From Plicaturopsis crispa FD-325 SS-3 (lineage: Eukaryota; Basidiomycota; Agaricomycetes; Amylocorticiales; Amylocorticiaceae), in the NCBI GenBank assembly GCA_000827205.1, contig KN832554.1, positions 923,263 to 987,262 of the forward strand: 64,000 bases of DNA, in the 5' to 3' direction. Below the pieces are notes generated by a model. The model did no database searches. It worked only from the letters and a program-made list of their open reading frames with translations, and was not told where the DNA came from. A program made the position numbers and the translations under genes. Shown here one piece after another: positions 44,867 to 55,801 of the stretch (the first letter of the stretch is position 1; each line of letters opens with the position of its first letter).

Positions 44867-46585
44867 ATGGGTATCCACGGCTTCTGGTCATACTGCCACA
44901 AGGGGCTTTACTGGAGGCACTGGCTACCATATGGCGGTGTCGAAGTACTCGACAAAGTGCCTAAAGACCGCGATGCATTCGAAAAATGGATCAAGGAGAC
45001 AAGGAAGAAACTGGACCTCGCACGACACGACTCCGACTCCACCACTGATGAGGACAGAGATGCTAGATGTGTCATTACCAGGGAACAGCCGTGGCCGTGC
45101 TATGACACGTTCATCACCTACACATACGAACTGGATCTAGACAGGCTTGTCTTCCTCGTCAATGCGCAGCCTGTATTCCGCCTAGACAACCTCCCCTCTC
45201 GTAACGACTTCATTCGTTATATCGCATATGACCACTACGGGAACCGTGCTTTCCGGGACGACACTCCCCTCAAGTACCGATACAATTGGACCCGGACTCC
45301 CATCAAAGTCCACGACGCGCAGTTGGCTAGCTTCACGGCCCACCGCAAGCACGGATCCCCCATATCTATTGCGCAATTGTTGTCGGTATTCGAGACGCTT
45401 TCAAATTGCGAGCGCGCTCGCGAGCAGCTGGTTGAGCTCTTCGTCGGGCTATTTCTGAGGCAGTCGGAAGTAGCTGCCAGAATTCGATCACACGAGTACT
45501 TGGACTCGTCTCTTGACATGCCCGGAAACTCAACCGACCTCGCATGGATGATTGCAAAAAACATCTTTTTGCCGATGGTCTCATTGGAGTACAGCATCGC
45601 AGTGACAATGCCAACTCCGGAGTTCTATGATGCTTATTGGGTTCGCGAAGATGTCGTTTTCAACATCACGACCCACCTCGAGGATGAGCGTACTATGCAG
45701 GCTGCCATCGGAGAGCTCGTCGAAGTCGTCCTGAAGGATGCCAGCAAGACAGGTGTCATATACGGCGTCGCGTTCTCAATCTTCGACTGTGTGGTGGTGA
45801 AGATCGACAAGGACGCTGGTGGGTGCTTCGACTACACACCAGTACTACGGTTCTTGCCTTCGTTCTACGCCGACACATCCTCCACCCCCGGGATCACCGC
45901 TCTCGCTCGCCTGTCATATCTGCCAGACCCAGAGATCATTGGAAGGGTCCTCGAACACAAATTCTGGCTCCGCAGCCCTCGACAATGGGACCCTATGGAC
46001 CGGTTTGGTGGCGCCTTCGCGCGCCTTCCGCCAGAGACGCTGGAGCATATCGCGGGAAAGCTGTTCGAATCGGAGGACCTCGTCAACTTCGCCAGCCTCT
46101 CCGGAGCATGCCACACCGCTGCCTCTCGCGTCCTCCGATGGCCCTGCTTTTCGCTGAGCCGGCGCGGTGCGATTCTCAGGGTATTGGACGCCTTCCCGCG
46201 CAATTCTGATCGCCCGAGGGTGCCCATCAGGTTCACCAAGCGTAACCAGGAATTGTGGCAGCACGATCCCGAAAGATACCGTCAGTGTTATCATGGTGCG
46301 CTGACCTGGATGACCTTCGAGGCGATAGCGGAGACCGGCGACCGTTTCGTCATGGATGCTGGCGTGCCCCCGCATGTCAAGGCGGCTATGAAGAGGACAG
46401 CGCGGGATGACATCTACTTCGGGGTGACGACGATTCAGCTTGGACCATTCCGCTTTGACTTGGACTGTGCAATCTACTCGGACGCTTCACCGATCGCCCC
46501 GGCTCTCGTCGATGGATGTGGAATTGCTGAAGACGAAGGTGAAGAGGATGACGAAAATGACAAATATGACGAAGGGTGGGACTGA
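44867..46585 (+). CDS. F-box protein, single exon, 572 aa
   Basis: One uninterrupted reading frame, unlike the intron-rich neighbours. It starts MGIHGFWSYCHKGLYWRHWL. The F-box lies in the C-terminal half, near residues 387-425 (ARLPPETLEHIAGKLFESED, VNFASLSGACHTAASRVL). N-terminal to it is a region of unknown fold containing FVNAQPVFRLD-like and YLPDPEIIGRVLEHKFWLRS segments. The end is acidic (EDEGEEDDENDKYDEGWD). The start is the first ATG after a clear leader. Likely an SCF substrate receptor of a lineage-specific family. It is divergent from the PAF-acetylhydrolase gene. Confidence 0.75.
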   Translation: MGIHGFWSYCHKGLYWRHWLPYGGVEVLDKVPKDRDAFEKWIKETRKKLDLARHDSDSTTDEDRDARCVITREQPWPCYDTFITYTYELDLDRLVFLVNAQPVFRLDNLPSRNDFIRYIAYDHYGNRAFRDDTPLKYRYNWTRTPIKVHDAQLASFTAHRKHGSPISIAQLLSVFETLSNCERAREQLVELFVGLFLRQSEVAARIRSHEYLDSSLDMPGNSTDLAWMIAKNIFLPMVSLEYSIAVTMPTPEFYDAYWVREDVVFNITTHLEDERTMQAAIGELVEVVLKDASKTGVIYGVAFSIFDCVVVKIDKDAGGCFDYTPVLRFLPSFYADTSSTPGITALARLSYLPDPEIIGRVLEHKFWLRSPRQWDPMDRFGGAFARLPPETLEHIAGKLFESEDLVNFASLSGACHTAASRVLRWPCFSLSRRGAILRVLDAFPRNSDRPRVPIRFTKRNQELWQHDPERYRQCYHGALTWMTFEAIAETGDRFVMDAGVPPHVKAAMKRTARDDIYFGVTTIQLGPFRFDLDCAIYSDASPIAPALVDGCGIAEDEGEEDDENDKYDEGWD

Positions 46586-47622
46586 GACGATGAGTAGGAA
46601 TAATGCTGTCATGTACACTCGTTTGCTCACGAATTGCACCAGTGCTGTGTGCTGTTTTGCTCTTGTTCGAAGTGCATGTCCTCTTACCGTTGTAGGTGCC
46701 AAGGTCGCGAAGTCGCGAAACGCGTCGAGCGCGTTGGCGATGCTTGTTCGCTCTCGGCACCTGGCAGCTCCAGTCCTCGGGTTTAGGTTTCAGGAAATTC
46801 ATCAACTTGCACAAGTTATCGACGTTTCGATAGTCATGGTATCCCTTCTATTCACACCGCGTGGCAGCTATCTGATACCCACTTTGAAGTGCGCAGATGT
46901 GGCTCTCGAAATCCTCGTCGTCGTCGGAGCACGTTAGCCCCGGTGGTGTCGCATTCTACTGTCCATGGCACTGGTCCGCGTTCCGCAACGGACAAGGCAC
47001 ACCCTTGCTAGGCAAGAATGAAGCATGATGCAAAGGCTAATGTAGGAAGCACGTTCTTGAGAGCTCTAAAGCTTGAAAGCTATTGCTGTGAGCCGCTTCC
47101 GATTCCCTATCCAATCCACCACTAAAATATGCCTCCTTTATAGTTGACACTCGTCCATATCGCGATCTGACGTCTTTAAATCTTGCTCGACAGTGTCACC
47201 ACGCTACACTCTATGCAGTAGTCGACCACCCGCTCCCGTTGTGCGTCGCAGTGTGCGTCGGCAGTACCCTCGACCGATACGTGCCTGCGGAACAAAGTGC
47301 ACCGTATTCTGTGCCTGCCAGGCTATCCGCACAGACTGGAGCGACCGATTTCCTCGCGTGGCGATGCAAAAGCGCTGGCCAGATTCCCCGACAAAGGGCC
47401 CATCACGCGCACGTGACCTACCGACGGCCTATTGGCGCGATTCTCCCCGCGACGTCGAGCACCGGGTCCAAGTCTAGGGCCCCTGTCGACACTCGGAACT
47501 TGCTTAGCGGAATAATCTGGCCGTCCTCGATCCGCTATAAAACGTGGGTGTGCACTCTGCTCTAAATCCCCCCATCGAAACAAAGCCCGCTCGGTTTTAC
47601 ACTCGCATACACCTTTACGACC
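46586..47622. other. Intergenic, 1.04 kb
   Basis: 3' flank of the F-box gene, then a promoter for the secreted protein gene. No gene found; open frames such as 46440-46937 overlap the F-box frame and lack family motifs. Confidence 0.45.
47536..47542 (+). promoter_or_regulatory. TATA box of the KRE9-like gene
   Basis: TATAAAA, 87 bp before the ATG at 47623, in a GC-rich setting. The leader is pyrimidine-rich (CCCCCCAT, CCTTTACGACC), as in strongly expressed fungal genes. Confidence 0.55.
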
Positions 47623-48246
47623 ATGCAATTCACGACACATTTTATGACTCTCCTCCTCGCCGCCGTTGGCTTGCTCTCCGTGTTCTCCTCCGTGGTGAAC
47701 GCAATCCCGATTAACATCGAGCTACGCGACGTCTTCGTGCCCCCCATCACCTACCCCCATGCGGGAACGCACTGGTACTCTGGTCAGGTGTGTACACTCA
47801 TTTGAGACCGCATTTATAACTTGTTCAACCTGAAATTTTACAGACTCACAACGTCACCTGGTTTGTTGATCTCCTTGATCGTCGCCCATCGGTACAGCTC
47901 TTAACATGATAATTCCAGGGACACGTCCAACGCACCCAAACAAATCACCAATAAAGTCGGCAAGATTATCCTGCGTTTCGACGACATATCGTCACCTCGT
48001 GAGTCTCATTATCTCGCGCCAAATATGGTCCTCGCTCATCCTTTGTGCGTATAGTAATCCTTGCCGAGAACTTCGATATCCTGCTCGGAAGAATTGAGGT
48101 AGCAGTGCCGCTGCTCGAATCTCGCAGTGATTACCAGCTCGTTCGTGAGTAAACCCGTTTCACTGTTCTCTTCCGGGTGCTGAACGGCTCGTGTTTTAGT
48201 CTTTGGAGACTCGGGCAACTTCAGTCCCGATTTCTCTATCAACTAA
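47623..48246 (+). CDS. Secreted KRE9/KNH-like protein (Ser-Thr-rich GPI-anchor family fold), no anchor
   Basis: Small secreted protein of about 125 residues in five exons. A signal peptide (MTLLLAAVGLLSVFSSVVNA) is followed by RDVFVPPITYPHAGTHWYSG, QTHNVTWDTSNAPKQITN, KVGKIILRFDD, PLILAENFDILLGRIEVAVP and SDYQLVLFGDSGNFSPDFSI, all typical of the PF10342-type beta-sandwich seen in KRE9/KNH and many basidiomycete secreted proteins. It stops right after the domain, with no Ser/Thr-rich stalk or GPI signal, so it should be freely secreted. Its role may be in cell wall glucan or extracellular matrix; that is only inference. Introns are 50-65 nt and all phases agree. Confidence 0.83.
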
Positions 48247-48658
48247 TAATCCACATGCCCGGATACGACTTCGATGACCGACACGGACTCTTGGGTGCCA
48301 TTCACGACGGACACTTGATTTTATGACTGCGGGCCTGATGCAGGCCTCGACAAAGGACTTATGCCTTCAACATATTGACGGACATTCACACCTACCCAGA
48401 CGGACTTTCTTGTTGTGCATTAGTTTCTGTATCGCTTTCCGTCCATTATTCTACCTCACATAATCTGCACGTCCCACCTACGGTACTTCCAGTAGTACCA
48501 CAATGAACAAGCCCTTCTAACAAATTACAAACCCTGCTTAGGACGTTCCGATTCCGCCGTATCCTGACAATTGCGAACACGAGATCAAGGTGCTCACGAG
48601 CCATATATTGAGATAATCATGTCAAACAGCACGCGGTAAACAGGCCTTCAATCCAACC
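48247..48658. other. Intergenic, 412 bp
   Basis: 3' flank of the secreted protein gene and promoter of the GFA gene; no gene seen. Confidence 0.5.
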
Positions 48659-49302
48659 ATGGGTGCCGCAGAGAAATCAAAACCCTACATCCCATTATCG
48701 GGCAGTGCCAGCGACGGCTGGTCAAACGACGATGAAGCCACGGCTACATGCTTTTGTGGTGCCGTGCAATTAGCATTCGTGAGTCTTTCCATACATGTAT
48801 ACCGCTCTTGCCTGAGTACCCGCCGACTCCCCCACACCCGTCTCATCGCTCCTGCACTGGTACTGATGCTGTCTACAAACCCCAGCCTACCCAAGGCCCG
48901 GGCCTGGTCTCCACATTCATCTGCCACTGCACGGACTGCCGCAAAATCACCGCATCCATGTTCGCGTCGAACTTCAGCGTGCGGGACACGCACCTGCGGC
49001 ATCTGCGCGGACGCGAGAACCTCAAGACCTTCAGCCAGTCGCGCACCATCGCCTCGGGCAGCTCTATGACAGACCATTTCTGCTCGACGTGCGGCACGCT
49101 GATGTACCGCGTCAGCTCGGGCTTCCCCGGGTTGAGCGTCCTGCGTATCGGCACGGTGGACGATTTCCACCTGCATGAGACGAAGTTGAGGCCTAAGGTG
49201 GAGCAGTTTACGAAGGACCGGGTGGGTTGGTTGCATGGCGTGGAGGGGATCAGGCAGGTCGAGGGCAGCGCGTTCACCTCTAAGATAGTCCCCAAGTTGT
49301 AG
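48659..49302 (+). CDS. GFA/CENP-V family zinc protein
   Basis: Two exons, 48659-48779 and 48888-49302. Zinc ligands: CFCGAVQLAF, then CHCTDCRKITASMFASNFSV, and CSTCGTLMYRVSSGFPG. This Cys pattern belongs to the glutathione-dependent formaldehyde-activating (GFA)/CENP-V superfamily. The middle has GRENLKTFSQSRTIASGSSM. The end is SAFTSKIVPKL. The fungal members are mostly of unknown substrate; glutathione-dependent aldehyde chemistry is possible by family but not shown. About 178 residues, cytosolic. Confidence 0.85.
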
Positions 49303-49597
49303 TTTGTAGTCATTTACGGCGAGTCCATAGGCTTTGAGAGATACTTGTGAAACTCGTTATCGTCGATGAGAGCAAGATGCAGTCGTTGGCCGACGCCGGG
49401 TCGAGTCAAGTCAACGGCATCCTGTTCCAGACATATGGCGATAAATCCCCGCAGCCTCGCGCAATTGTCTATCTAGACGCTGTTTCTGCTGTTGGATTTG
49501 TGTACTCGACGACGACAGTGTTCTGTGCAGATATCAAGTCGTCGAAAGGAACTACAATTTACAAAGTTCGCGGTTCTACATCTTGCTAGTTCGCCTC

Positions 49598-52084
49598 ATG
49601 TCCGACCACATTCGCGGCATCTCTTCTCCTTTGTCTTCCTCGCCCGGTCGACCGTCTGTTCTGTCACGACCACACTGGCCTTGGACGACCTATCCGACAC
49701 ACCGCTCCTCTCAGTCGTCTCTGCATTCCCTCAGCAATCAGTCCAACCCACAGTCGCCGTACGACGCGAGGACCGTCGGTTCATCGAATAGTCCAAGATT
49801 ACACGCTTCATCTATGCCTTGGAGTTCGAGCAGGCCGGGCACGAGCGCTGCGGTGGCAGGCTTTCCGTCGCAAGAGGAATCCACTAGGCAGTGGTCATTC
49901 ACGGTACGTCTGAACCGCTGCAGCTCGCGACGCGACGCGTCATTTGATCATAACACTTGTACATACAGGCATTTGAGTGGATCGTACGCGACGTCCACAA
50001 GCTCAGGAATTTTGTAGAGGGCTGTGAGGTAGAACAGTCTGACGAGACCACCGCCCCCGAGCCCGATGATTTTGAGATCCTCAAAGAGTCGCCTATGATT
50101 GGGGAGGGAAAGTTCAAGCTCGAGATAGGTCTGTAGTGAGCGCATGTCTACTTTCAATACTTTGGATGTGCTGACGTCTATGATAATGCAGCGCGTACAC
50201 CCCAGCCAGACAGCGGTACCGCGACAGAGACTGAGACCACCCCTACACTTTCAGTATACATTACCTCGCTCATGCTGGATTTTCCGCACTCGGATTTTGC
50301 CATGTCTGCATCTATGATGACTGCTATCAAGTGCCAGGATGATAGAGTAGGTGAGAGGGGCGCCCGCGCTGAATGGGTCTGGGAACACTGGCAAAGCGAC
50401 TGGACTTTCAGACATGAAAGCGAAGTTTGGGGTGAGCATTCGACGCGTCCGTAGTGTTCGACGTGTATTGATAGCACACGCATACAGAGTGTCCATTGCC
50501 ACCATTGTCGACGTTGCTCAATAATCCGAGGATCCGCGACACGGATTCATTCGTCGTATGCGTGCAAATACACTGTCCGGTTGGTCCGTTTTACCCCCAA
50601 CAACCATCCGCATACTTCGTGCCTCGGGACCTTCTTGACGGTCTCGAGGCATCATTGGATAACTCAAGTAAGCTTACGACACTCCATTCATTCTCTCATA
50701 TCCTCACCACTGACACTCCGTTTCTATTAGACACTGGCGATGTCCGATTTGTATGCCTTGAAAGGCTCAGTCAACAACAGCCCTATTCTTCACCAACTCT
50801 CAGCCCTCCTAGTACCGCAAGATCGAAGAGTCGGTCTTCAACGTCGTCGTCGTACTCACCTTTCTCATCCCAAACCACTGCACGCAAGCGGATAATCTAC
50901 GCCCACTCAGACATCCTGACTCGACGGTCCGAATACTTCTCGACAATGCTTGCATCTGCCTTCTCCGAGAACGCGGCAGCGCTGGCTCCTGGGGAACGCA
51001 AACTCTACACCGTGGTTGTCGAAGAGGCCGATTTCGATACTATCTATTGGCTGCTCAAATGGGTCTATGCGAATTGGCTTCTGTTCAGGGAACATGATGA
51101 TCCCCGTGAAGCTGTCGATGGCGTCGGCGCTGGCTGGAGCGCTAGCTGGCTCAACGCGCGCGGTCCCGAATGGGATTGGAAGACGTTTCGGAAGACCGGT
51201 GTAGGCGAGGAAAGTCAAGTCCTATCTAGAGATGATGCCAGGAGCACAGCGAGCCCAGAAAGTGCAACAACCTCTGCGGGAAAGGGTAAACAGCCTGGTG
51301 CCTCTACGCCATCTACGCGATCTACCCCTGCCACAGCTAGGCAGACCCCATCCAAGACACCAACGAATTCAGCAAGTACATCTCGTCAGACTTCTTCTAC
51401 GACGCCACGGCGACCAGCACCACCATCGACGTCCTCCCCAAGCGGTGCCTCCCCGAACATGCCCGTACCGATTTCCGAGCCAGTCAGTGGCCTGTCGAGG
51501 ACGAAGCCCATCCCAATAACACTGTCTGTCTCGACCTCGGCCTTCGCGACGTCGCAACACTACCCGATAACGCAGCATGCGCAGCGGCAGCACCCACGGC
51601 CGCCGTCCGCGATATCCTCTCCGGACCCGCACCCCCATCCGACTCCGCCCCCGCAGCCCGCTTCGGCGCTTTCGATGTACCAGGTCGCGCACCGGTATGC
51701 GATGCCGGGACTTGCGGCTCTCGCTCTGGAGCATCTGATGTCCACTATCACGCCTCAGTCGAGCTTTGCGCTCTTGCTTGCTACCTCTGTTTGGGATGAG
51801 TTGAGCTCGATGGTCGAGGTACGCCCCGCTGTCTCTGTCTCTGTTATTGTGCTGATGTACTCGACCTACAATAGGACTACGTCGTAGAGAAATGGGACCA
51901 GGTCTCTGTCTCTGAAGAGTTCGAGCAATGCTGTCAAGAGGTTGCAGCGGGGGAGTAAGTTGACCACACGCTTGTGCAATAGGAAGACACTGACACCTCA
52001 ACGTTTCTCAGATGGGGTACCCAGGGTGGGAAGACTTTGATGGCATTGTTTAGACGTCTCCGTTCGCCATCCTATGCACCCTGA
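49598..52084 (+). CDS. MATH-like and BTB/POZ domain protein
   Basis: Start MSDHIRGISSPLSSSPGRPS, a Ser-rich leader, then a MATH-like region (WSFT/AFEWIVRDVHKLRNFVEG, MIGEGKFKLEI, TPTLSVYITSLMLDFPHSD, WVWEHWQSDWTFRHESE, FVVCVQIHCPVGPFYPQ). A BTB/POZ domain follows: RKRIIYAHSDILTRRSEYFS, MLASAFSE, KLYTVVVEEADFDTIYWLLK, WVYANWLLF. A long Ser/Thr/Pro-rich insertion (SKTPTNSASTSRQTSSTTPR) separates it from a C-terminal helical part: YQVAHRYAMPGLAALALEHL, WDELSSMVE, DYVVEKWDQVSVSEEFEQC, ending RLRSPSYAP. About seven exons. MATH-BTB proteins are substrate adaptors of CUL3 ligases. The target is unknown. Confidence 0.78.
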
Positions 52085-52329
52085 ATGACGGCGCTAACAG
52101 ACGGAGCGGGACATTTGTATATCAGGACTGGAGCTCACATACTTGTATTCATATTTTTCATGTCATCGTGGATTTGGGACTGGGTACTGATACATACAAT
52201 GGACACAACGAGGCGATAGCTAGACACGGGATGCAATGCGAAAAACGACAGCAAGAAAACAAGAAAACAAGAAAACACGACATAGACCCACACCCCCTCG
52301 AGCTTCAAGCCTGCATTGGCAAGGCGCTA

Positions 52330-53996
52330 TCAGCAGCCGGGGTCCTCCACCTCCCATATCCCGTACATACCCCAAATTCCCTGTTAACACGCAACCCGAG
52401 AGAATTGTTAGTGAAAAACATCGCCGAAACAATTGCTTGCACTAACCCTATTATCACACGCGGTCGGTTTATCGTAGTGGAAGCCGTGGATGGTCGCCGG
52501 CGTCGTTGCACACATATTCTCCCAACCGCCGCTGTGTACATTCCACAGACGCGACTCGACCCGCTAACAAGAAGTTAAGGATTAATTACTAGTGCGAAGC
52601 CAATGACATAGCGGATGGGGCTGGTACTTACATGCCGTCCGGAGCCCTCGGCAGTGCAGTCCTATATACTTATTTCAGCAACAGGAATCCGGGGCGCGAA
52701 AAGCCAACACCGCACCTTATCGACGAAATCGCCCCAGAACGGGATACAATCAGGTTCGTTGAAGTCGACTAGCCAATGCCCGTGCATCCCCGACCACATT
52801 CCCTGCGGTGAAGACCCAGTAAGTCAAGTGGAAAGTGGAAACACGACAAATTAGACTGTGTATACCCGGTTTTCACACCAAGTAGGCGATTCAATGGTGA
52901 CGTTATGAATGTGGATGGGTGTCTCATTACACGCCTTGGTCCAGTCATATCCAAATGCTGGGATGTTCCACAGGCGGGCGGTGTATTCGCGGGCTTGATG
53001 CCATAGGTGAGTATCATAGAGTGTGTGAATAGAACGGTCAAGCCTACTAGCATAGGAATGGCACGACTGCGACGCAAGTACCGGAGTGTCCCAGTACAAG
53101 TTCATGCGCTGGCGCCGTTCCTCTTCCTCCCGTTGCCTTTCTTGTTCGCGTTGTTTCCGCTCCTTTTCGATGCGTTTTCGTTCATGCTCCTTTTCGCGCG
53201 TCTCGCGTTCCCGCTCCCATCCCTCGTGCTCACGCGCATGATCATTCCGCTCGCGTTCCCAGCGTTCCCTCTCTGCAGGGTCCACCGAGTCGTCTTTGAT
53301 CGCTTGCATCTCCCGAAAAATGGCCAAGGCGAGCCAGAGGACGATCAGGAGGGCGACGATGCGGAGTAACACCTTCCAGAAGCGGTCTTCTCTTCCACTC
53401 TCTCTTGGTTTGAGAAGAAGCGCTGCTGTCTCCTCAGAGCTGTGGGCAAATATTGTCAATGTTTTTTTGCAAATGGGCGGGTAAATGGAGGATGCATACC
53501 GTTTGGAAGGCTCATGTGCATAGTACTGATTGTAAATCAGAGTTTGGCTTCCCACTGGCTGGCTGTGCAAAGGAAAATCGAGCACAGATTAACGATAAGA
53601 TGACCGAGTGTGCTCGAGCAAATTAAAATATCCACCGTTGTTGCGATATATTTGCATTGGGAGACGCCGGGTAAGAGCGAGCCTGTTGACTGGCCCATTC
53701 ACTGTCCGTGGTAGCGTCAATACCCAGGCTCAGTATAGAAGTGAAGATATATACGCAGGTCTATGCGTCGACGCCTTGTAGCGAACATCCCCGGCCTCGG
53801 ATGCATAGGACGGCGGTGGCGACCGGACTCTGGACGTCAGGGTCAATATCAGCATGCGGCAAACATCGTAACTCGAGTCGTTCACATACGAGTCTCCAAT
53901 GCTTCTAGCGCTACGCTTTGGAGCGTTGGAACGGGTATTCTTGTCCACAGGTGTATAGCTCGGCGGAGAGTCATAGTGGCTACCACCAGCACCCAT
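52330..53996 (-). CDS. Coiled-coil membrane protein with PPxY motifs
   Basis: Start MGAGGSHYDSPPSYTPVDKN at 53996; the second exon has VRSPPPSYASEAGDVRYKAS. PPSY occurs twice, matching PPxY. A long intron (about 185 nt) leads to AQPVGSQTLIYNQYYAHEP, then a membrane helix (VLLRIVALLIVLWLALAIF) and a charged Arg/Glu/Lys-rich coiled coil of about 60 residues (EKEHERKRIEKERKQREQER). Beyond it is a Cys- and Trp-containing domain: VTIESPTWCENR, GMWSGMHGHWLVDFNEPDC, FWGDFVDKDCTAEGSGRHR, SRLWNVHSGGWENMCATTPA, GFHYDKPTACDNR and GIWGMYGIWEVEDPGC at the stop. Phases agree through eight or so exons. I recognise this layout from basidiomycete hypothetical proteins; its role is unknown. Probable single-pass protein of the endomembrane system. 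Confidence 0.68.
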
Positions 53997-54355
53997 CGGA
54001 GTAAATATGGGTAATCTGAATGAGCTAGGACTTGGCTAACCTTTTCCTAGTGCCCGACATATCGATCGATTGCTCTCAGATTTCGCAAAGAAATTGCTTC
54101 ACGAACGTTGAGAGCAAAGACGGCTCGGGCGTCTAAACTTGGTGAACGAGGTAACCTCGCCGCAGGTGTCGCGGGCTTTGAATCTTTCGTACCGCGTCCC
54201 TTCAAAATCAAATCGCGTGTGCAGCACTGGCGAGCCCTTCATGACAAGCACTTGCTGTAAACTCGCTCCTCGATACGCGTTTCTCCTTGTCTAGCTCGAC
54301 TCTGCTCGAGGCTGAGTGCATCTCTGGGGTATCGATAATACTTGGGGCTCGCACA
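53997..54355. other. Divergent promoter region, 359 bp
   Basis: Between the coiled-coil membrane protein and the 2OG oxygenase. No gene seen. Confidence 0.5.
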
Positions 54356-55801
54356 ATGCGCTTACTGCAGATACACGCCGCGGCGGTCTACCGTCACGGT
54401 ATCCGGACGAAAACCGCACGGCGGACACTTGCGTCCCTAGCCCAAGATACCCGGTCAGACTCAACCTTCCGCATCCCAATCATCGACTTTGCCCAGTTTC
54501 GCGCAGCGAAGTCGGTATCGGAAAAGCGGCGCACGGCGGACGAGATAGTGAACGGGTTCAAAGAGGTCGGCTTCGTGTACCTCGCCGGGCACGGGATACC
54601 CCAGGACACAGTCGCACGGGCGTTCGAGCGAGTAAGAGTACCGTTCCCTCCCTGTCCTAGCATTCCCCAGTGACGAAGGGATCCGTGTCTATCAGAGTGC
54701 ACAGTTCTTCAGCTTGCCTGCGGACGTGAAGGTCTGCACCCCCTCGCAATCTCCCAGCAACGCCACGATGCTGAATGTGAACAGTCGAAACTTGCATGGG
54801 AAGACCCGCGCTCAAATCGCGGGTATGTGCAGATAGGGCGGGAGCGCGTCACACAGTCCGCCGACGCCGACGAGATTGCAGCGCTCCGCGCGAAGGCGCC
54901 CGACTTCAAGGAGTCTATGGAGATCGGCCGAGACTGGGACGCGACGTGGAAGAACCGATGGCCGCACGAGACAGATGCCCCCGCGTTTAAACGCACGATG
55001 CTCGATTTTTACCAGGTGCGTATCCCGTTTCCCGGTATTTTGCTGGTGTTGATTAACATGGAGACGGGTAGACGTGCCATGAGCTGCACGTCGTCGTCAT
55101 GCGCTCGATCGCGATTGGGCTCGAGCTGGACGAATTTTTCTTCGAGGACAAGATCAACGAGCAGTGCCATAATCTCCGGCTCCTCTCGTACCCTCCCATT
55201 CGTTCGTCCCTGCTTAAGGGCGACGACCAGGCGCGTGCTGGTGCCCACTCAGGTGCGCACATACGTATTCACTTCATCGTGCATATATCTAATAATGTTA
55301 CCCTCAGACTACGGCACATTGACACTATTGTTCCAAGATTCGGTGAGCGCCCAGTCTACGAGGTCTCTATTCAGACATGCCAACAACACATCTCCTTAGG
55401 TTGGTGGACTGGAGGTGCAGAACCCCCACACGAAACATTTTCAGCCCGCACACCCCGTGGTCCGTAATACACACATCTGCTATCAAACGTGTCCGAGACT
55501 GACCACCGCCCCACCACAGCCCGGAACGATCGTCGTCAACGCCGGGGACCTCCTCGCGCGCTGGAGCAACGACGTCCTACGCTCCACTCTACACCGCGTC
55601 GTCGCGCCGCCCGCGCAAAAGGTCAGCGCCACGGAAAGCATCACCCCCGCCCGCCAGTCCATCGCGTTCTTCTGCAATCCGAACTTCAGCACCGAGATCT
55701 CGTGTCTGCCGAACTGCTATGGCCCTGGCGTCGCGAAGAAGTACGAGCCCGTGACCACGGAAGAGTATATCGTCGGGCGGCTCAGTGCGACGTACACATA
55801 A
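54356..55801 (+). CDS. 2-oxoglutarate/Fe(II) dioxygenase of the isopenicillin N synthase type
   Basis: Start MRLLQIHAAAVYRHGIRTKT, possibly a mitochondrial leader, then DSTFRIPIIDFAQFRAAK and VNGFKEVGFVYLAGHGIP, the DIOX_N region. Later exons read SAQFFSLPADVK, RSNRGYVQIGRERV, RPWPHETDAPAFK-type residues, LELDEFFFEDKINEQ and YPPIRSSLLKGDDQARAGAH. The iron ligands are HSD in AHSDYGTLTLLFQDS and the His of STLHRVVAPP; the 2OG-binding Arg is in ARQSIAFFCNPNFS. PGTIVVNAGDLLARWSNDV is typical. The protein ends VGRLSATYT. Fungal members act on diverse small molecules; no cluster is present, so the substrate is unknown. About six exons. Confidence 0.82.

Noticed and set aside
46440-46937. 165-codon plus frame overlapping the end of the F-box gene
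   Set aside because: Different frame from the F-box protein, no family motif; chance extension.
49347-49589. 80-codon frame beginning with GTG before the MATH-BTB gene
   Set aside because: No ATG, no motif; probably leader of the next gene.
52168-52578. 136-codon plus-strand frame
   Set aside because: Antisense to the last exons of the coiled-coil membrane protein, which match its family.
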